Source: CAVZYN01 sp963779515 (GTDB lineage: Bacteria > Pseudomonadota > Alphaproteobacteria > Rhizobiales > Hyphomicrobiaceae). Taken from it: a stretch of 40,306 nucleotides of DNA. A model generated the notes under the pieces. The model saw only the letters and a program-made list of their open reading frames with translations. It was not told the DNA's origin and did not search any database. Every line of letters starts with the position of its first letter. Position 1 is the stretch's first letter. Location of the stretch: the NCBI GenBank assembly GCA_963779515.1, contig CAVZYN010000016.1:1-40306 (forward strand), written 5' to 3'. Below are positions 6,230 to 14,832 of the stretch, in pieces. The translations under genes and the position numbers were made by a program.

Positions 6230-9084
6230 TCTTGTTTGCTCCCGCGCGCGGCGTCCTTGAGGCGATAGAGCGCCTCGAGCGCTGCCTTCGGCGTCAACTC
6301 GTCTGGATTGATTCCGGCAAGCGCCTTTTCGACCGGCGAGGGGCCGCGTTCCGCGACCGTCATGCTCTTTGGTCTTGCGGCCGCAAACAACGGCAACTCG
6401 TCCAGCAAGTCGCCGGCGCCGGGTCCCTTCTGCTCTTTCTTTTCGAGCAGGCGGAGAACCTCACCCGCGCGGCCGATGACGGCGGCGGGCAGGCCTGCAA
6501 GTTTCGCGACTTGAATGCCGTACGATCGATCGGCCGCGCCGGCTTTGACTTTGTGCAGGAAGCGGATTTCGTCCTGCCATTCCTTGACGTCGATGGTCAC
6601 GTTGGCAACCTCGACGAGCCGGCCCGCCAAGGCCGTCATCTCGTGATAATGCGTGGCGAACAGTGCGCGGCATTTGCTGACATCGTGCAAGTACTCGACC
6701 GTCGCCCACGCGATCGACAGACCGTCGAAGGTTGCCGTGCCGCGGCCGACCTCGTCGAGAATGACCAGCGAGCGGTCCGACGCCTGGTTCAGAATAGCGG
6801 CGGTCTCGATCATCTCGACCATGAAGGTCGAGCGGCCGCGCGCGATGTCGTCCGAGGCGCCGACGCGGGAGAAGAGCCGATCGACGATGCCGATGTCAGC
6901 CGCGCGCGCCGGCACGTACGATCCCATTTGGGCCATCACGGTAATGAGCGCATTCTGGCGCAGGAACGTCGACTTACCGGCCATGTTCGGGCCGGTCACC
7001 AGCCAAACGCGCGCATGCACTGCTTCGTCGAACCCCGCGGGGCGCGGCGGGAGAGCCGGACGGCCCAACAAGCAATCGTTCTCGATGAAAGCACCCGATT
7101 TGGCCGCTTTCAAAGCCTGCTCGACGACCGGATGGCGGCCACCGCGGATTTCGAACGCCGTGCTGTCATCGAGGTGCGGGCGCACATAGCCCTGCTCTTC
7201 GGCGACCTCGGCGAGCCCGGTCACACAATCGAGCGCGCCGAGGGCTGCGGCAAGTGCCAGCAGTTCGGCTTCGGCTGCGGCAATGCCCGCCGCCAGCTCG
7301 TTGAAGATATCTTGCTCGAGGCCAAGCGCGCGTTCGCCGGCGGTGGCGATGCGGCCTTCAATGCCGACGAGTTCCACCGTCGTAAAGCGGACCGCGTTCG
7401 CCATCGTCTGGCGGTGCCGGAATGTGTCGCTCAGCGGTGGCGACAGCAGCGGCTTTGCGGTATTGGCCGTCGCCTCGATGAAGTAGCCCAAAATATTGTT
7501 GTGGCGGATCTTCAGCGACTTGACGCCGGTCTCGGCGAGATACTTGGCCTCGAGGGCCGCCATGACGCGACGGCTGTCCTCGCGCAGCCGCCGCGCCTCG
7601 TCGAGTTCGGTGCGATAGCCCTCGCGCACGAATCCGCCATCACGCCGCAAGGGCGGCGGTTCGTCGACCAGCGCCTCTGCGAGCATCACCGACAGCGGCC
7701 CATTGCTGGCGCCAAGCCGCGTCGCGGTGTCGGCTAAGTCGGCCGGCAGCCCCATCATGCCGGACGATGCATCGAGCAGCTTTGCGCACGCCTTGGACAC
7801 TGTCAGCCCATCACGAACGGCTGCAAGATCGCGCGGGCCGCCACGTTGAAAAGCAAGGCGCGAGATCGCCCGCGCGATGTCGGGTGCTGCGCGCAGGCTG
7901 CGGCGGAGATCCTCGCGCAGAGTGTCATGTTCGAGGAGATAGCCGACGGCGTCGAGCCGGGCGGCGATCGCTCTGCCGTCGCGCAAGGGACTGGCAAGAC
8001 GCGCCGCAAGCTCGCGCGCGCCCGCCCCCGTCACCGTGCGATCGATGGCGCCGAGCAGACTGCCGGCTTTTTCGCCCGACGTCGAACGCAATAGCTCGAG
8101 ACTGCCGCGGCTGGCGGCATCGATCACCATGACGGCGCCGGCCCCGGTGCGTCGCGGCGGGCGCACGACGGGGCGCTTTCCGAGCTGGGTCAACTCGATG
8201 TACTTCAGCAGCGCACCGACGGCTGCCAATTCCGCGCGCGAGAACGCACCGAACGCTGCGAGGTCGGAGACACCGAGATACATCTTCAACAGCCGCTCAC
8301 CCGCCATGCTGTCGAAGGATGGACCGGCCACGGGCGTTGCGGCGCCGCCTGCCATTTCGATCCAGGCCTTCAGGTCGGCGTCGGCCAAGGTGGCGTCGGT
8401 CGCCAACACTTCGCCTGGCGCCAGACGCACAAGTTCGCCCGGGATATCCTCGGTGGAGATTTCACCGATTTCCGATTCACCCGTCGAGATATCGATCGAG
8501 GCGAGCGCGAAGGTCGCGGGGCCATTGGCGGACTTCGGCGCAGCAAAAAGCGCGGTCAGGTAGTTGCGGGTCTTGGCATCGAGGAGTGTTTCCTCGGTCA
8601 ACGTGCCGGGCGTGACGAGGCGCACGACATCGCGGCGCACGACGGCTTTCGAGCCGCGCTTTCGCGCTTCTGCAGGATCTTCAAGCTGCTCGCAGACGGC
8701 GACGCGGAAGCCTTTGCGAATGAGCCGCTGGAGATATTCGTCGGCGCGATGGATCGGCACCCCGCACATGGGGATGTCCTGGCCAAGATGCTTGCCGCGC
8801 TTGGTCAAAACAATACTGAGGACCTCGGAGGCAACGACGGCATCCTCAAAGAACAGCTCATAGAAGTCGCCCATGCGATACCAGAGGATGCAATCCGGGT
8901 TAGCCGCCTTGATCTCCAGGAACTGCTGCATCGACGGCGTCACGCCACCGGTTTTCGTCTCGACAGACGCTGCCGGCTCATCGGTCGCGCGCGCCTCGTC
9001 CGGTTCGGGCTCCCGCACGGCCTCGGCTTCCCCGTCGATCGCGAGGTCGTCGTCCTGAGGCTCTGGCTTTGCTTTGCGGGGCAT
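6226..9084 (-). CDS. mutS: DNA mismatch repair protein MutS
   Basis: A 952-aa MutS, about 100 residues longer than E. coli MutS (853). The mismatch-reading motif GDFYELFFEDA is at 72-82, containing the Phe-X-Glu that stacks on and bonds the mispaired base. The connector, lever and clamp follow, then the ATPase: Walker A GPNMAGKST (698-706), the STFMVEM element, Walker B with DEVGRGTATFDGLS near 775-790, and the ATHYHE switch. The first ~48 residues are an acidic, Pro/Glu-rich extension before TPSMQQFLEIK, where E. coli MutS begins; a later non-ATG start would remove some of it. The C-terminal dimerisation stretch ends LTPKAALEALYRLKD. First gene of a mutS-glnD-DUF3750 run. Confidence 0.97.
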   Translation of the reverse strand: MPRKAKPEPQDDDLAIDGEAEAVREPEPDEARATDEPAASVETKTGGVTPSMQQFLEIKAANPDCILWYRMGDFYELFFEDAVVASEVLSIVLTKRGKHLGQDIPMCGVPIHRADEYLQRLIRKGFRVAVCEQLEDPAEARKRGSKAVVRRDVVRLVTPGTLTEETLLDAKTRNYLTALFAAPKSANGPATFALASIDISTGESEIGEISTEDIPGELVRLAPGEVLATDATLADADLKAWIEMAGGAATPVAGPSFDSMAGERLLKMYLGVSDLAAFGAFSRAELAAVGALLKYIELTQLGKRPVVRPPRRTGAGAVMVIDAASRGSLELLRSTSGEKAGSLLGAIDRTVTGAGARELAARLASPLRDGRAIAARLDAVGYLLEHDTLREDLRRSLRAAPDIARAISRLAFQRGGPRDLAAVRDGLTVSKACAKLLDASSGMMGLPADLADTATRLGASNGPLSVMLAEALVDEPPPLRRDGGFVREGYRTELDEARRLREDSRRVMAALEAKYLAETGVKSLKIRHNNILGYFIEATANTAKPLLSPPLSDTFRHRQTMANAVRFTTVELVGIEGRIATAGERALGLEQDIFNELAAGIAAAEAELLALAAALGALDCVTGLAEVAEEQGYVRPHLDDSTAFEIRGGRHPVVEQALKAAKSGAFIENDCLLGRPALPPRPAGFDEAVHARVWLVTGPNMAGKSTFLRQNALITVMAQMGSYVPARAADIGIVDRLFSRVGASDDIARGRSTFMVEMIETAAILNQASDRSLVILDEVGRGTATFDGLSIAWATVEYLHDVSKCRALFATHYHEMTALAGRLVEVANVTIDVKEWQDEIRFLHKVKAGAADRSYGIQVAKLAGLPAAVIGRAGEVLRLLEKKEQKGPGAGDLLDELPLFAAARPKSMTVAERGPSPVEKALAGINPDELTPKAALEALYRLKDAARGSKQE

Positions 9085-9145
9085 CGGCGTCCGGCGTTCG
9101 AATCCTGGACCCTACGCATAGCCTCGATTGGCGGGGGATGGAATA

Positions 9146-9168
9146 CGCGGAACTCCTCAGGTTCCGCG
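9146..9168. other. Hairpin between the hybrid kinase and mutS
   Basis: CGCGGAAC (9146-9153) and GTTCCGCG (9161-9168) form a perfect 8-bp stem with a 7-nt loop. An outer imperfect pairing (ATTGGCGGGGG near 9127 with CCCCCCAAT at 9172-9180) could extend it. It sits 22 bp beyond the stop of the sensor kinase and 60 bp before the mutS start, both minus strand. There is no T-tract, so it is at best a weak terminator or a structured mutS leader. Confidence 0.45.
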
Positions 9169-9190
9169 CAGCCCCCCAATGCGTTCATTC

Positions 9191-11365
9191 TCAGGCTGCG
9201 GCCGGGTCGCCACGCGCGGCGCGGTCCTTGCGCGTCTGCCCGCACCAGGTCTCCAGCATGGCCTCGAGTTCGTGGCGGTCGAATGGTTTTGACAGATACC
9301 CATCCATGCCCATCTCGAGGCAGCGGCGCCGATCCTCCTCGAACGCATTCGCGGTGAGCGCCACGATCGGCGGCGCCTGATGACGGCCGCCTTCGGCGCG
9401 GGCGAACATTTCCTGAATTTTTGCGGTCGCTTTGAGGCCATCCATCACGGGCATATGGACGTCCATCAGGACGATGTCGAAGGGCAGGTCGATCTCGGCG
9501 ATCGTGCGCCGCAGGCAATCGACGGCATCCCGGCCATTCGTCACGTGCACGGTTTCGCAGCCCGCGCGTTCGAGCATGCGGCGCGCAAGCAGCGCGTTGA
9601 TGTCATTGTCTTCGGCAAGCAACACGCGCCGCAGTCGCGCGCTCAGGGCTGTGCCAACACGCGCGCCCGGAACCGGCTCGTCGGTCTCCAGCAGAGCTGG
9701 GGCGGCGTCGGACAACTGCGCCAGCAGAGACTTTGGGCGGATCGGGCGCACGAGGTAGCCGTCGAAACCGGCGGTGCGGAACTGATCGAACGCCGCGCGG
9801 GCAGCCGGATCCACGATCACGAGACCGCGCACGGTGCGCCCGGGGACCGCATCCCGCGCCAGGCGCAAAAGCCGGCTCGCCGCTTCGACATCGCCGCGCC
9901 CATCCATCACCAGCACGTTGAACGCCGCGCTCTCGGCGGCCGCCGCCGCGATCAGCGCCGGCGCGCGTAACGGATCGACCACTTCGGCGGGCACATGCCC
10001 ACCTTCGCAGTTCAACCGCATAGCCGCGGTTTCAATGCCGGGCGCCATGGCGATCAAAAGATGATGCGGCGGAATTTCCGCGCCGATCGTGCGCAGCTCC
10101 AAGTTGGGCTCGGCGCGGGCGACCGTCAGCGTCGCCGTGAATGTCGATCCCAGCCCGACTGTCGTCTCAACCGTCACGTCACCGGACATGGCGCGGGCGA
10201 GCCGCCGTGAGATCGCGAGACCCAGTCCGGTTCCGCCATGACGGCGGCTGACGCCTGTGTCGCCCTGCTCGAAGTCGGTGAAGAGCGTCGAGAGCATTAC
10301 CGGCGAGATGCCGTATCCGGTATCTTTCACCGCGATGGCGATGCGCAGATCGCGCGGCCCGGCACCCACAAGCGCCGGGGCGGATGCGACAGTCACGAGA
10401 ACGCCACCGGCATCCGTGAACTTGATGGCGTTGCCAACGAGATTTGTGACGATCTGGCGAATACGCGCTTCATCACCGACGGCAAAGCGTGGCACGGCGG
10501 GATCGATCGCCCAGCCGATCTCGATGCGCTTCTCGTGCGCGCGCGTCGACAGTAGCTCGACAACGTTCTGGATCGAGTCCTCGATCGAGAACACCGCGCG
10601 CTCGAGTTCCATCTTGCCGGCTTCGATCTTCGAGAAATCCAGGATCTCGTCGATCAGCGCCAGCAGGGTCTTGGCGGACCGGTCCACCGCTTGCACGTAG
10701 GTGCGCTGCTCGTGCGACAGCGGCGTGTCGCCCAGCAGATTGGCCATACCCAGGATACCGTTCATGGGTGTGCGAATCTCATGGCTCATGGCCGCGAGAA
10801 AACGCGATTTGGCGCGGTTCGCTGCTTCGGCATCGGCGCGGGCTTCGCGCAACTCCGCTTCGACGCGGCGCTGCTCGGTGATGTCGCGGCCAAGCGCCTG
10901 CACCTCCGGCATGCTGCCCTCGATGGCGGGGACCGCGTACTCTTCCCACGAAATCCAACGGCGCCCCGAGGTCGTTTCCACGCGCTGCACGTAAGCCTGC
11001 CGGCGCTTGCCGTCTTCCGGCATCAACGGCTCGGCATTGCTGCCCTCGATGACGCGCGGCCAGAACTCGGTGCCGAGCACGTCGTCGCGCTCGACGCCAA
11101 AGACGCGGCAGAAGGCGCGGTTCACAAAGGTCAGACGGCCGCGGCCATCGCGGCGCAAAATGATATCGTCTTGGCTATCGAGAAGATTGCGGAAGCGGAC
11201 TTCGGATTCGCTCAACTCCCAGCGGATGTCCTGGAGCACTTCCAAGCGCTCGGCGATGTCGCCCGCTTCGGCCACAGACCGGCCGCGCCCGGGACGCGGC
11301 GCCCAAAGGCGCATACGCTCTCCCCAGGATCTCAAGCGATCCAGACCTGCACTCAAAACTGCCAC
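9191..11365 (-). CDS. PAS-containing hybrid sensor histidine kinase with degenerate internal receiver and C-terminal receiver
   Basis: A 724-aa protein without an obvious membrane segment, so probably cytosolic. A PAS domain spans about 55-165 (LLDSQDDIILRRDGRGRLTFV; DITEQRRVEAEL). The HisKA domain has SHEIRTPMNG with phospho-acceptor His195. The HATPase has N box NLVGNAIKF (308-316), G1 DTGYG (348-352) and G2 GTGLGLA (378-384). Residues ~436-553 look like a receiver fold (VLVMDGRG at 485-490; GYLVRPIRP) but lack the N-terminal acidic pair and have Arg instead of the conserved Lys. A complete receiver follows at ~579-705 (VLLAEDND, Asp635 in LMDVHMPVMDG, SKPFD). The start codon is GTG at 11365. 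No partner regulator or Hpt gene is adjacent. The signal is unknown. Confidence 0.92.
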   Translation of the reverse strand: MAVLSAGLDRLRSWGERMRLWAPRPGRGRSVAEAGDIAERLEVLQDIRWELSESEVRFRNLLDSQDDIILRRDGRGRLTFVNRAFCRVFGVERDDVLGTEFWPRVIEGSNAEPLMPEDGKRRQAYVQRVETTSGRRWISWEEYAVPAIEGSMPEVQALGRDITEQRRVEAELREARADAEAANRAKSRFLAAMSHEIRTPMNGILGMANLLGDTPLSHEQRTYVQAVDRSAKTLLALIDEILDFSKIEAGKMELERAVFSIEDSIQNVVELLSTRAHEKRIEIGWAIDPAVPRFAVGDEARIRQIVTNLVGNAIKFTDAGGVLVTVASAPALVGAGPRDLRIAIAVKDTGYGISPVMLSTLFTDFEQGDTGVSRRHGGTGLGLAISRRLARAMSGDVTVETTVGLGSTFTATLTVARAEPNLELRTIGAEIPPHHLLIAMAPGIETAAMRLNCEGGHVPAEVVDPLRAPALIAAAAAESAAFNVLVMDGRGDVEAASRLLRLARDAVPGRTVRGLVIVDPAARAAFDQFRTAGFDGYLVRPIRPKSLLAQLSDAAPALLETDEPVPGARVGTALSARLRRVLLAEDNDINALLARRMLERAGCETVHVTNGRDAVDCLRRTIAEIDLPFDIVLMDVHMPVMDGLKATAKIQEMFARAEGGRHQAPPIVALTANAFEEDRRRCLEMGMDGYLSKPFDRHELEAMLETWCGQTRKDRAARGDPAAA

Positions 11366-11379
11366 GCGCTTTTCACGCT

Positions 11380-11437
11380 CTATTTCGTTGACGCCTCTTC
11401 TTGCCTTTCAATCAAACACATCCTGATTGAGAAATAG
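11380..11437. promoter_or_regulatory. Split inverted repeat between divergent kinase and racemase genes
   Basis: The 14-bp stretch TGATTGAGAAATAG (11424-11437) is complementary in two pieces to upstream sequence: TCAATCA (11408-11414) pairs with TGATTGA, and CTATTTC (11380-11386) pairs with GAAATAG. It lies in the 174-bp region between the divergent kinase gene (start 11365) and the racemase gene (start 11540), where both promoters must lie. Operator function is an inference from position and symmetry only. Confidence 0.3.
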
Positions 11438-11539
11438 TTGTCCTCCGTTCACGCTTTTCACTATTCATTGACCAAGACATGCGCGCCCAATCCCGTGCAT
11501 CCAGCGTTTGGGGCAATGATAGAGAAAGCCGTAACCACG

Positions 11540-12700
11540 ATGGGGCCACTCGCTGGAATAACGATCGTTGAACTTGCCGCGATCGGGCCGGCGCCATTCG
11601 CCGCCATGTTGTTGTCCGACATGGGCGCGCGCGTTATCCGCGTCGACCGGCGGGAAGCGGTCGATCTCGGCCTGCCGGGCCGGGCGGCAAAGTTCGAGGT
11701 TCTGCATCGCGGCCGAAAAAGTGTCGCCGTCGACGTCAAAACCGGCGAGGGACGCGACGTGGTCTGCCGCCTGATAGCCAAGGCCGACGGCTTGATCGAA
11801 GGGTTTCGGCCGGGCGTCCTGGAGCGGCTTGGTCTTGCACCTGATACGCTGCTTGCGCTCAATCCGCGCTTGGTGATCGGCCGCATGACCGGCTTCGGAC
11901 AGAGCGGGCCGATGGCTGAGCGCGCAGGGCACGATATCAACTACATCGCGCTTGCGGGCGTGCTGCACACGATCGGGCGCAAGGGTCAGGCGCCGGTGCC
12001 GCCCCTCAATCTGGTTGGCGATTTCGGTGGCGGCGGGATGTTTCTCGCGTTTGGCATGGTGTGCGCCCTGTTGGAGGCAAAGCGCTCCGGCAAAGGCCAA
12101 GTGGTCGACGCGGCCATGGTCGATGGCGCCGCATACCTGATGGCGTTGATGCACGGATTTTATTCGCAGGGCACATGGGCCGATGAGCGTGGCGTCAACG
12201 TGCTCGACACCGGCGCGCCGTGGTACGACGTCTATGAGACCAAGGACGGAAAATGGCTCGCGGCCGGCGCGATCGAAGGACGGTTTTACGAGGCGTTCGT
12301 CGCCGGGCTGGACCTCGATCGTGCGACTTTGCCGGGCCAGCATGACCGCGCCCGCTGGGACGAACTGCGCGCGACGTTCGCGGACCGGATCAAGCGCAAG
12401 ACACGCGCCGAGTGGGAAACGATCTTCGAGGGGAGCGATGCCTGTGTGTCGCCGGTGTTATCGCTGGCCGAGGCGCCGCAGCATCCACACATGGCGGCGC
12501 GCGGAACATTCTTGATGCGCGACGGCGTCCTGCAGCCGGCGCCTGCCCCGCGCTTTTCGCGCACACAGGCTGAGCCCGGAGCGCCACCGGCAGAGCCGGG
12601 CATCGACACACGCGACGTCTTGCTCGAATTCGACTTCAGCGCCGGCGAGATCGATCAGCTGATCGAGCGCAGGATTGTTGGGCGCGCCGACGTAGAATAG
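11540..12700 (+). CDS. Alpha-methylacyl-CoA racemase-like CaiB/BaiF family protein
   Basis: A 386-aa protein from the chosen ATG (MGPLAGITIVELAAIGPAP). The match to the racemase branch is strong: GIGP-like AAIGPAPFAAMLLSDMGA at the start, His131 in ERAGHDINY, Asp161 in LVGDFGGGGM and Glu246 in GAIEGRFY. These line up with the His126/Asp156/Glu241 acid-base residues of the Mycobacterium racemase MCR. Such enzymes interconvert the 2R and 2S forms of 2-methylacyl-CoA so that beta-oxidation can proceed. An in-frame ATG at 11516 and a TTG at 11438 are alternative starts; homology favours 11540. Divergent from the hybrid kinase; no beta-oxidation genes are adjacent. A hairpin follows the stop. Confidence 0.92.
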   Translation: MGPLAGITIVELAAIGPAPFAAMLLSDMGARVIRVDRREAVDLGLPGRAAKFEVLHRGRKSVAVDVKTGEGRDVVCRLIAKADGLIEGFRPGVLERLGLAPDTLLALNPRLVIGRMTGFGQSGPMAERAGHDINYIALAGVLHTIGRKGQAPVPPLNLVGDFGGGGMFLAFGMVCALLEAKRSGKGQVVDAAMVDGAAYLMALMHGFYSQGTWADERGVNVLDTGAPWYDVYETKDGKWLAAGAIEGRFYEAFVAGLDLDRATLPGQHDRARWDELRATFADRIKRKTRAEWETIFEGSDACVSPVLSLAEAPQHPHMAARGTFLMRDGVLQPAPAPRFSRTQAEPGAPPAEPGIDTRDVLLEFDFSAGEIDQLIERRIVGRADVE

Positions 12701-12704
12701 AAAC

Positions 12705-12727
12705 CGGCCCGCGATCGCAGCGGGCCG
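12705..12727 (+). terminator. Likely terminator of the racemase-like gene
   Basis: CGGCCCGC (12705-12712), a 7-nt loop, and GCGGGCCG (12720-12727) form a perfect 8-bp GC-rich stem starting 4 bp after the stop codon. Only two T residues follow (TTCGATG). It lies between convergent genes, so it may act in both directions. Confidence 0.6.
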
Positions 12728-12751
12728 TTCGATGTGAGCCACTGCTCAAAA

Positions 12752-14629
12752 TCAGAAGTTGAAGATGCTCTTGAACAGGTTGAAAGGCTCCTGCTGCCGC
12801 CTCACAACGACGCGCTGCTGGCGCTCTTTCGCTTCCTTGCGCCAATCCGACACCTTCTCTTCCTTCGGCTGCGGAATGAGGTGCGCTTTGCCTTCGATGC
12901 CGAGATTGATGCGGCTTTCGTGACCGTAGAGGTCGCTATAGACGCGGAGCTTGCCGTCGGCCTCAGCCATCAGAGTGAAGTAGGTAACGTGTACGGGAAT
13001 CTTCTTGCCGAGCTTGATCTCGTTGTTCTCGGGGCCGGCGTTGGCGAGTTGGCGCACTTTGGCGCTGTCCCAGCCCTTGTCGTTGGACAAGATGATCTCG
13101 GCGAATTTCAGCGGATCGCGCACGCGCATGCAGCCATGGCTGAACGCGCGCGTCGATGAATTGAAGAGCGGCTTTGTCGGCGTATCGTGCATGTAGACGT
13201 CGTGCTTGTTGGGAAACAAGAACTTGACCTGACCCAGCGCGTTTCCTGGACCGGGCGGCTGGAAGATGTGGAATTGCGTCATGTCGGCGTCCGCCCACTC
13301 GACGTTCTCCGGATCGACATCCTTGCCATTGCGTTGTGCTTTGAGGCCGGCTTTTGCGAGCGCGCCACCCGAACGTGACAGCTGCGGTTGCAGCTCTTTC
13401 CACTTGATGCTTTCCGGCACATTCCAATAGGGCTGGAACACGACGAGTTCCATCTCGTCGGAGAAGATCGGTGTCTGCGTGTCCGGCTTGCCGGCGATGA
13501 TGCGTTCGCTATGGACCACGGTGCCGCCGCGCACGATCCGGAACGCGAACTCCGGAATGTTGGACCAGATGTGGTAATCGCCCATCTCGGGCATCCAACG
13601 CCACTGCTCCATGTTGGCCAACAGTTTCTTCAGAGTAACTTTTGGCGCTGGAGGCGGCGTCGAAGCGTTCTTCTTGTTGTCCAACTTGGGCGGCGGCGGC
13701 GGGTTGGCGATCTCGATTTCCTTGCCGGACTTCACCGCGAGGTAGGCTTGCCGCAGCATTTCAAACTGCGGATGTTTCGGATGCAGGCCACGCAGCACTG
13801 CGTCCGGCGCTTTCGCCGCCGCGAGCATCTCGATCACACGCGCCGGATCGAGCACCTGGGCCGTGCGGTCCAGGTTCTTGTTGAGTTGCAGCGGCTCAGT
13901 GCGGCCGCCTTTGGCATGGCGCGCATATTTGAGCGCCGCCAGCGACAACGTCATTTCCGCATTGGCCAATTCAGCACGAGAGGAGGCGCGACCAGCAGCA
14001 GGCGCCTCCGGCGTCTTGAACGCGCCCGCCTCGAGGCCGTAGTCGTCGGCCTTCTCGATCTCGGATTTCAGGGCTTTCGCCGCGGGCGTCAACCCGGCCT
14101 CGCTCACCCATACAGGCGCGAACTGCCGGCCCTCGTAAAATTTTGCGAGCGCCTTGCGATCGCTCTGTTCGCCATTGCGCCCGGCATCCTTCAGCCGGTC
14201 TCCGAGTTCTTCGGCCAAGGCGAAGGATGGTGGTGGGGGAGCAGGCGTCGCCACCGCGGCTGGCGGCGGCACAGGTGCCGCATTCGCCGCCTTGGGTTCC
14301 TCGGCTTTCACAGCCGGAAACGGTGCGATCGGGAGGTTGAGCGGCGGAACGATGATCCGGCTCGGCTCGGTGGACGGTGCCGTTGCAACGGCGGTGTCCG
14401 CCGGCTGCGCCGGCAAGCCAAATCTCGGCGCTTGTGGGGGCCAGTTCAAGGCGTTGGGTGCCGGCATCGGCGCGGTCACTGGCCCTGGCGATTCCGAGGA
14501 CATGACGGGCGGCTTCGGCGGCCAATTGAGAGCGGTTGGCGCTGGCATGTTCGCTGTGTCCGTCGCCCGCAGGGCCACAGTCGACAGCAGAAGCGTCATG
14601 AAGCTTGTGATTATAACGCTCGAGCGCAT
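12752..14629 (-). CDS. L,D-transpeptidase of the YcbB (LdtD) type, secreted
   Basis: A 625-aa protein. Residues 1-22 (MRSSVIITSFMTLLLSTVAL) are a signal peptide, so it acts in the periplasm. A Pro/Ala-rich stretch of about 110 residues follows and contains a duplicated motif, MPAPTALNWPP and MPAPNALNWPP. Next is a scaffold with a peptidoglycan-binding-like region (KFYEGRQFAPVWV, DDYGLEAGAF), a second short poly-Pro linker near 310, and the YkuD catalytic domain: FLFPNKHDVYMHDTPTKPLF and STRAFSHGCMRV, with nucleophile Cys500 in HGC. It forms 3-3 cross-links in peptidoglycan or attaches proteins to it. Start is ATG 14629; a TTG 27 nt upstream is less likely. Minus strand, downstream of the sigma-54 activator but separated by a terminator-like hairpin. 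Confidence 0.93.
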   Translation of the reverse strand: MRSSVIITSFMTLLLSTVALRATDTANMPAPTALNWPPKPPVMSSESPGPVTAPMPAPNALNWPPQAPRFGLPAQPADTAVATAPSTEPSRIIVPPLNLPIAPFPAVKAEEPKAANAAPVPPPAAVATPAPPPPSFALAEELGDRLKDAGRNGEQSDRKALAKFYEGRQFAPVWVSEAGLTPAAKALKSEIEKADDYGLEAGAFKTPEAPAAGRASSRAELANAEMTLSLAALKYARHAKGGRTEPLQLNKNLDRTAQVLDPARVIEMLAAAKAPDAVLRGLHPKHPQFEMLRQAYLAVKSGKEIEIANPPPPPKLDNKKNASTPPPAPKVTLKKLLANMEQWRWMPEMGDYHIWSNIPEFAFRIVRGGTVVHSERIIAGKPDTQTPIFSDEMELVVFQPYWNVPESIKWKELQPQLSRSGGALAKAGLKAQRNGKDVDPENVEWADADMTQFHIFQPPGPGNALGQVKFLFPNKHDVYMHDTPTKPLFNSSTRAFSHGCMRVRDPLKFAEIILSNDKGWDSAKVRQLANAGPENNEIKLGKKIPVHVTYFTLMAEADGKLRVYSDLYGHESRINLGIEGKAHLIPQPKEEKVSDWRKEAKERQQRVVVRRQQEPFNLFKSIFNF

Positions 14630-14772
14630 AAGTGCTTTGTCTCCCAAGTACGCCAAACTAACTGATCTCGTGAATCGCGGCTAGGGCTTCACTGGTCTTA
14701 CGTTTCGGCCGATCGACTTCTGGTGCCGATGTGTCCCAAACGCCATCGATCACCCAATAACGGCAAAATAGC

Positions 14773-14794
14773 GAAAGGCCGTTTCCGGCCTTTC
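14773..14794 (-). terminator. Hairpin terminator after the sigma-54 activator gene
   Basis: GAAAGGCCG (14773-14781) and CGGCCTTTC (14786-14794) form a perfect 9-bp stem. Read on the minus strand the loop is GAAA, a stable tetraloop, and the sequence afterwards is GCTATTTTG, a short T-rich run. It lies 38 bp beyond the stop of the regulator gene and 143 bp before the L,D-transpeptidase start, so it probably separates the two transcripts. Confidence 0.7.
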
Positions 14795-14832
14795 TCATTA
14801 GTCTTTCCGGCGTTAGTCAGTCCGAGATCAGA

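Noticed and set aside
6199..7737. Long plus-strand frame (512 codons) opposite mutS
   Set aside because: Antisense to the MutS ATPase domain; composition typical of a GC-rich shadow frame.
11438..11539. Extended N-terminus of the racemase from the TTG at 11438
   Set aside because: Similarity begins at MGPLAGITIVEL; the extension has no family match and lies in the divergent promoter region.
13388..14665. Long plus-strand frame (425 codons) opposite the L,D-transpeptidase
   Set aside because: Antisense to a secreted Pro-rich protein; the Arg/Gly-rich translation reflects the complement of Pro/Ala codons.
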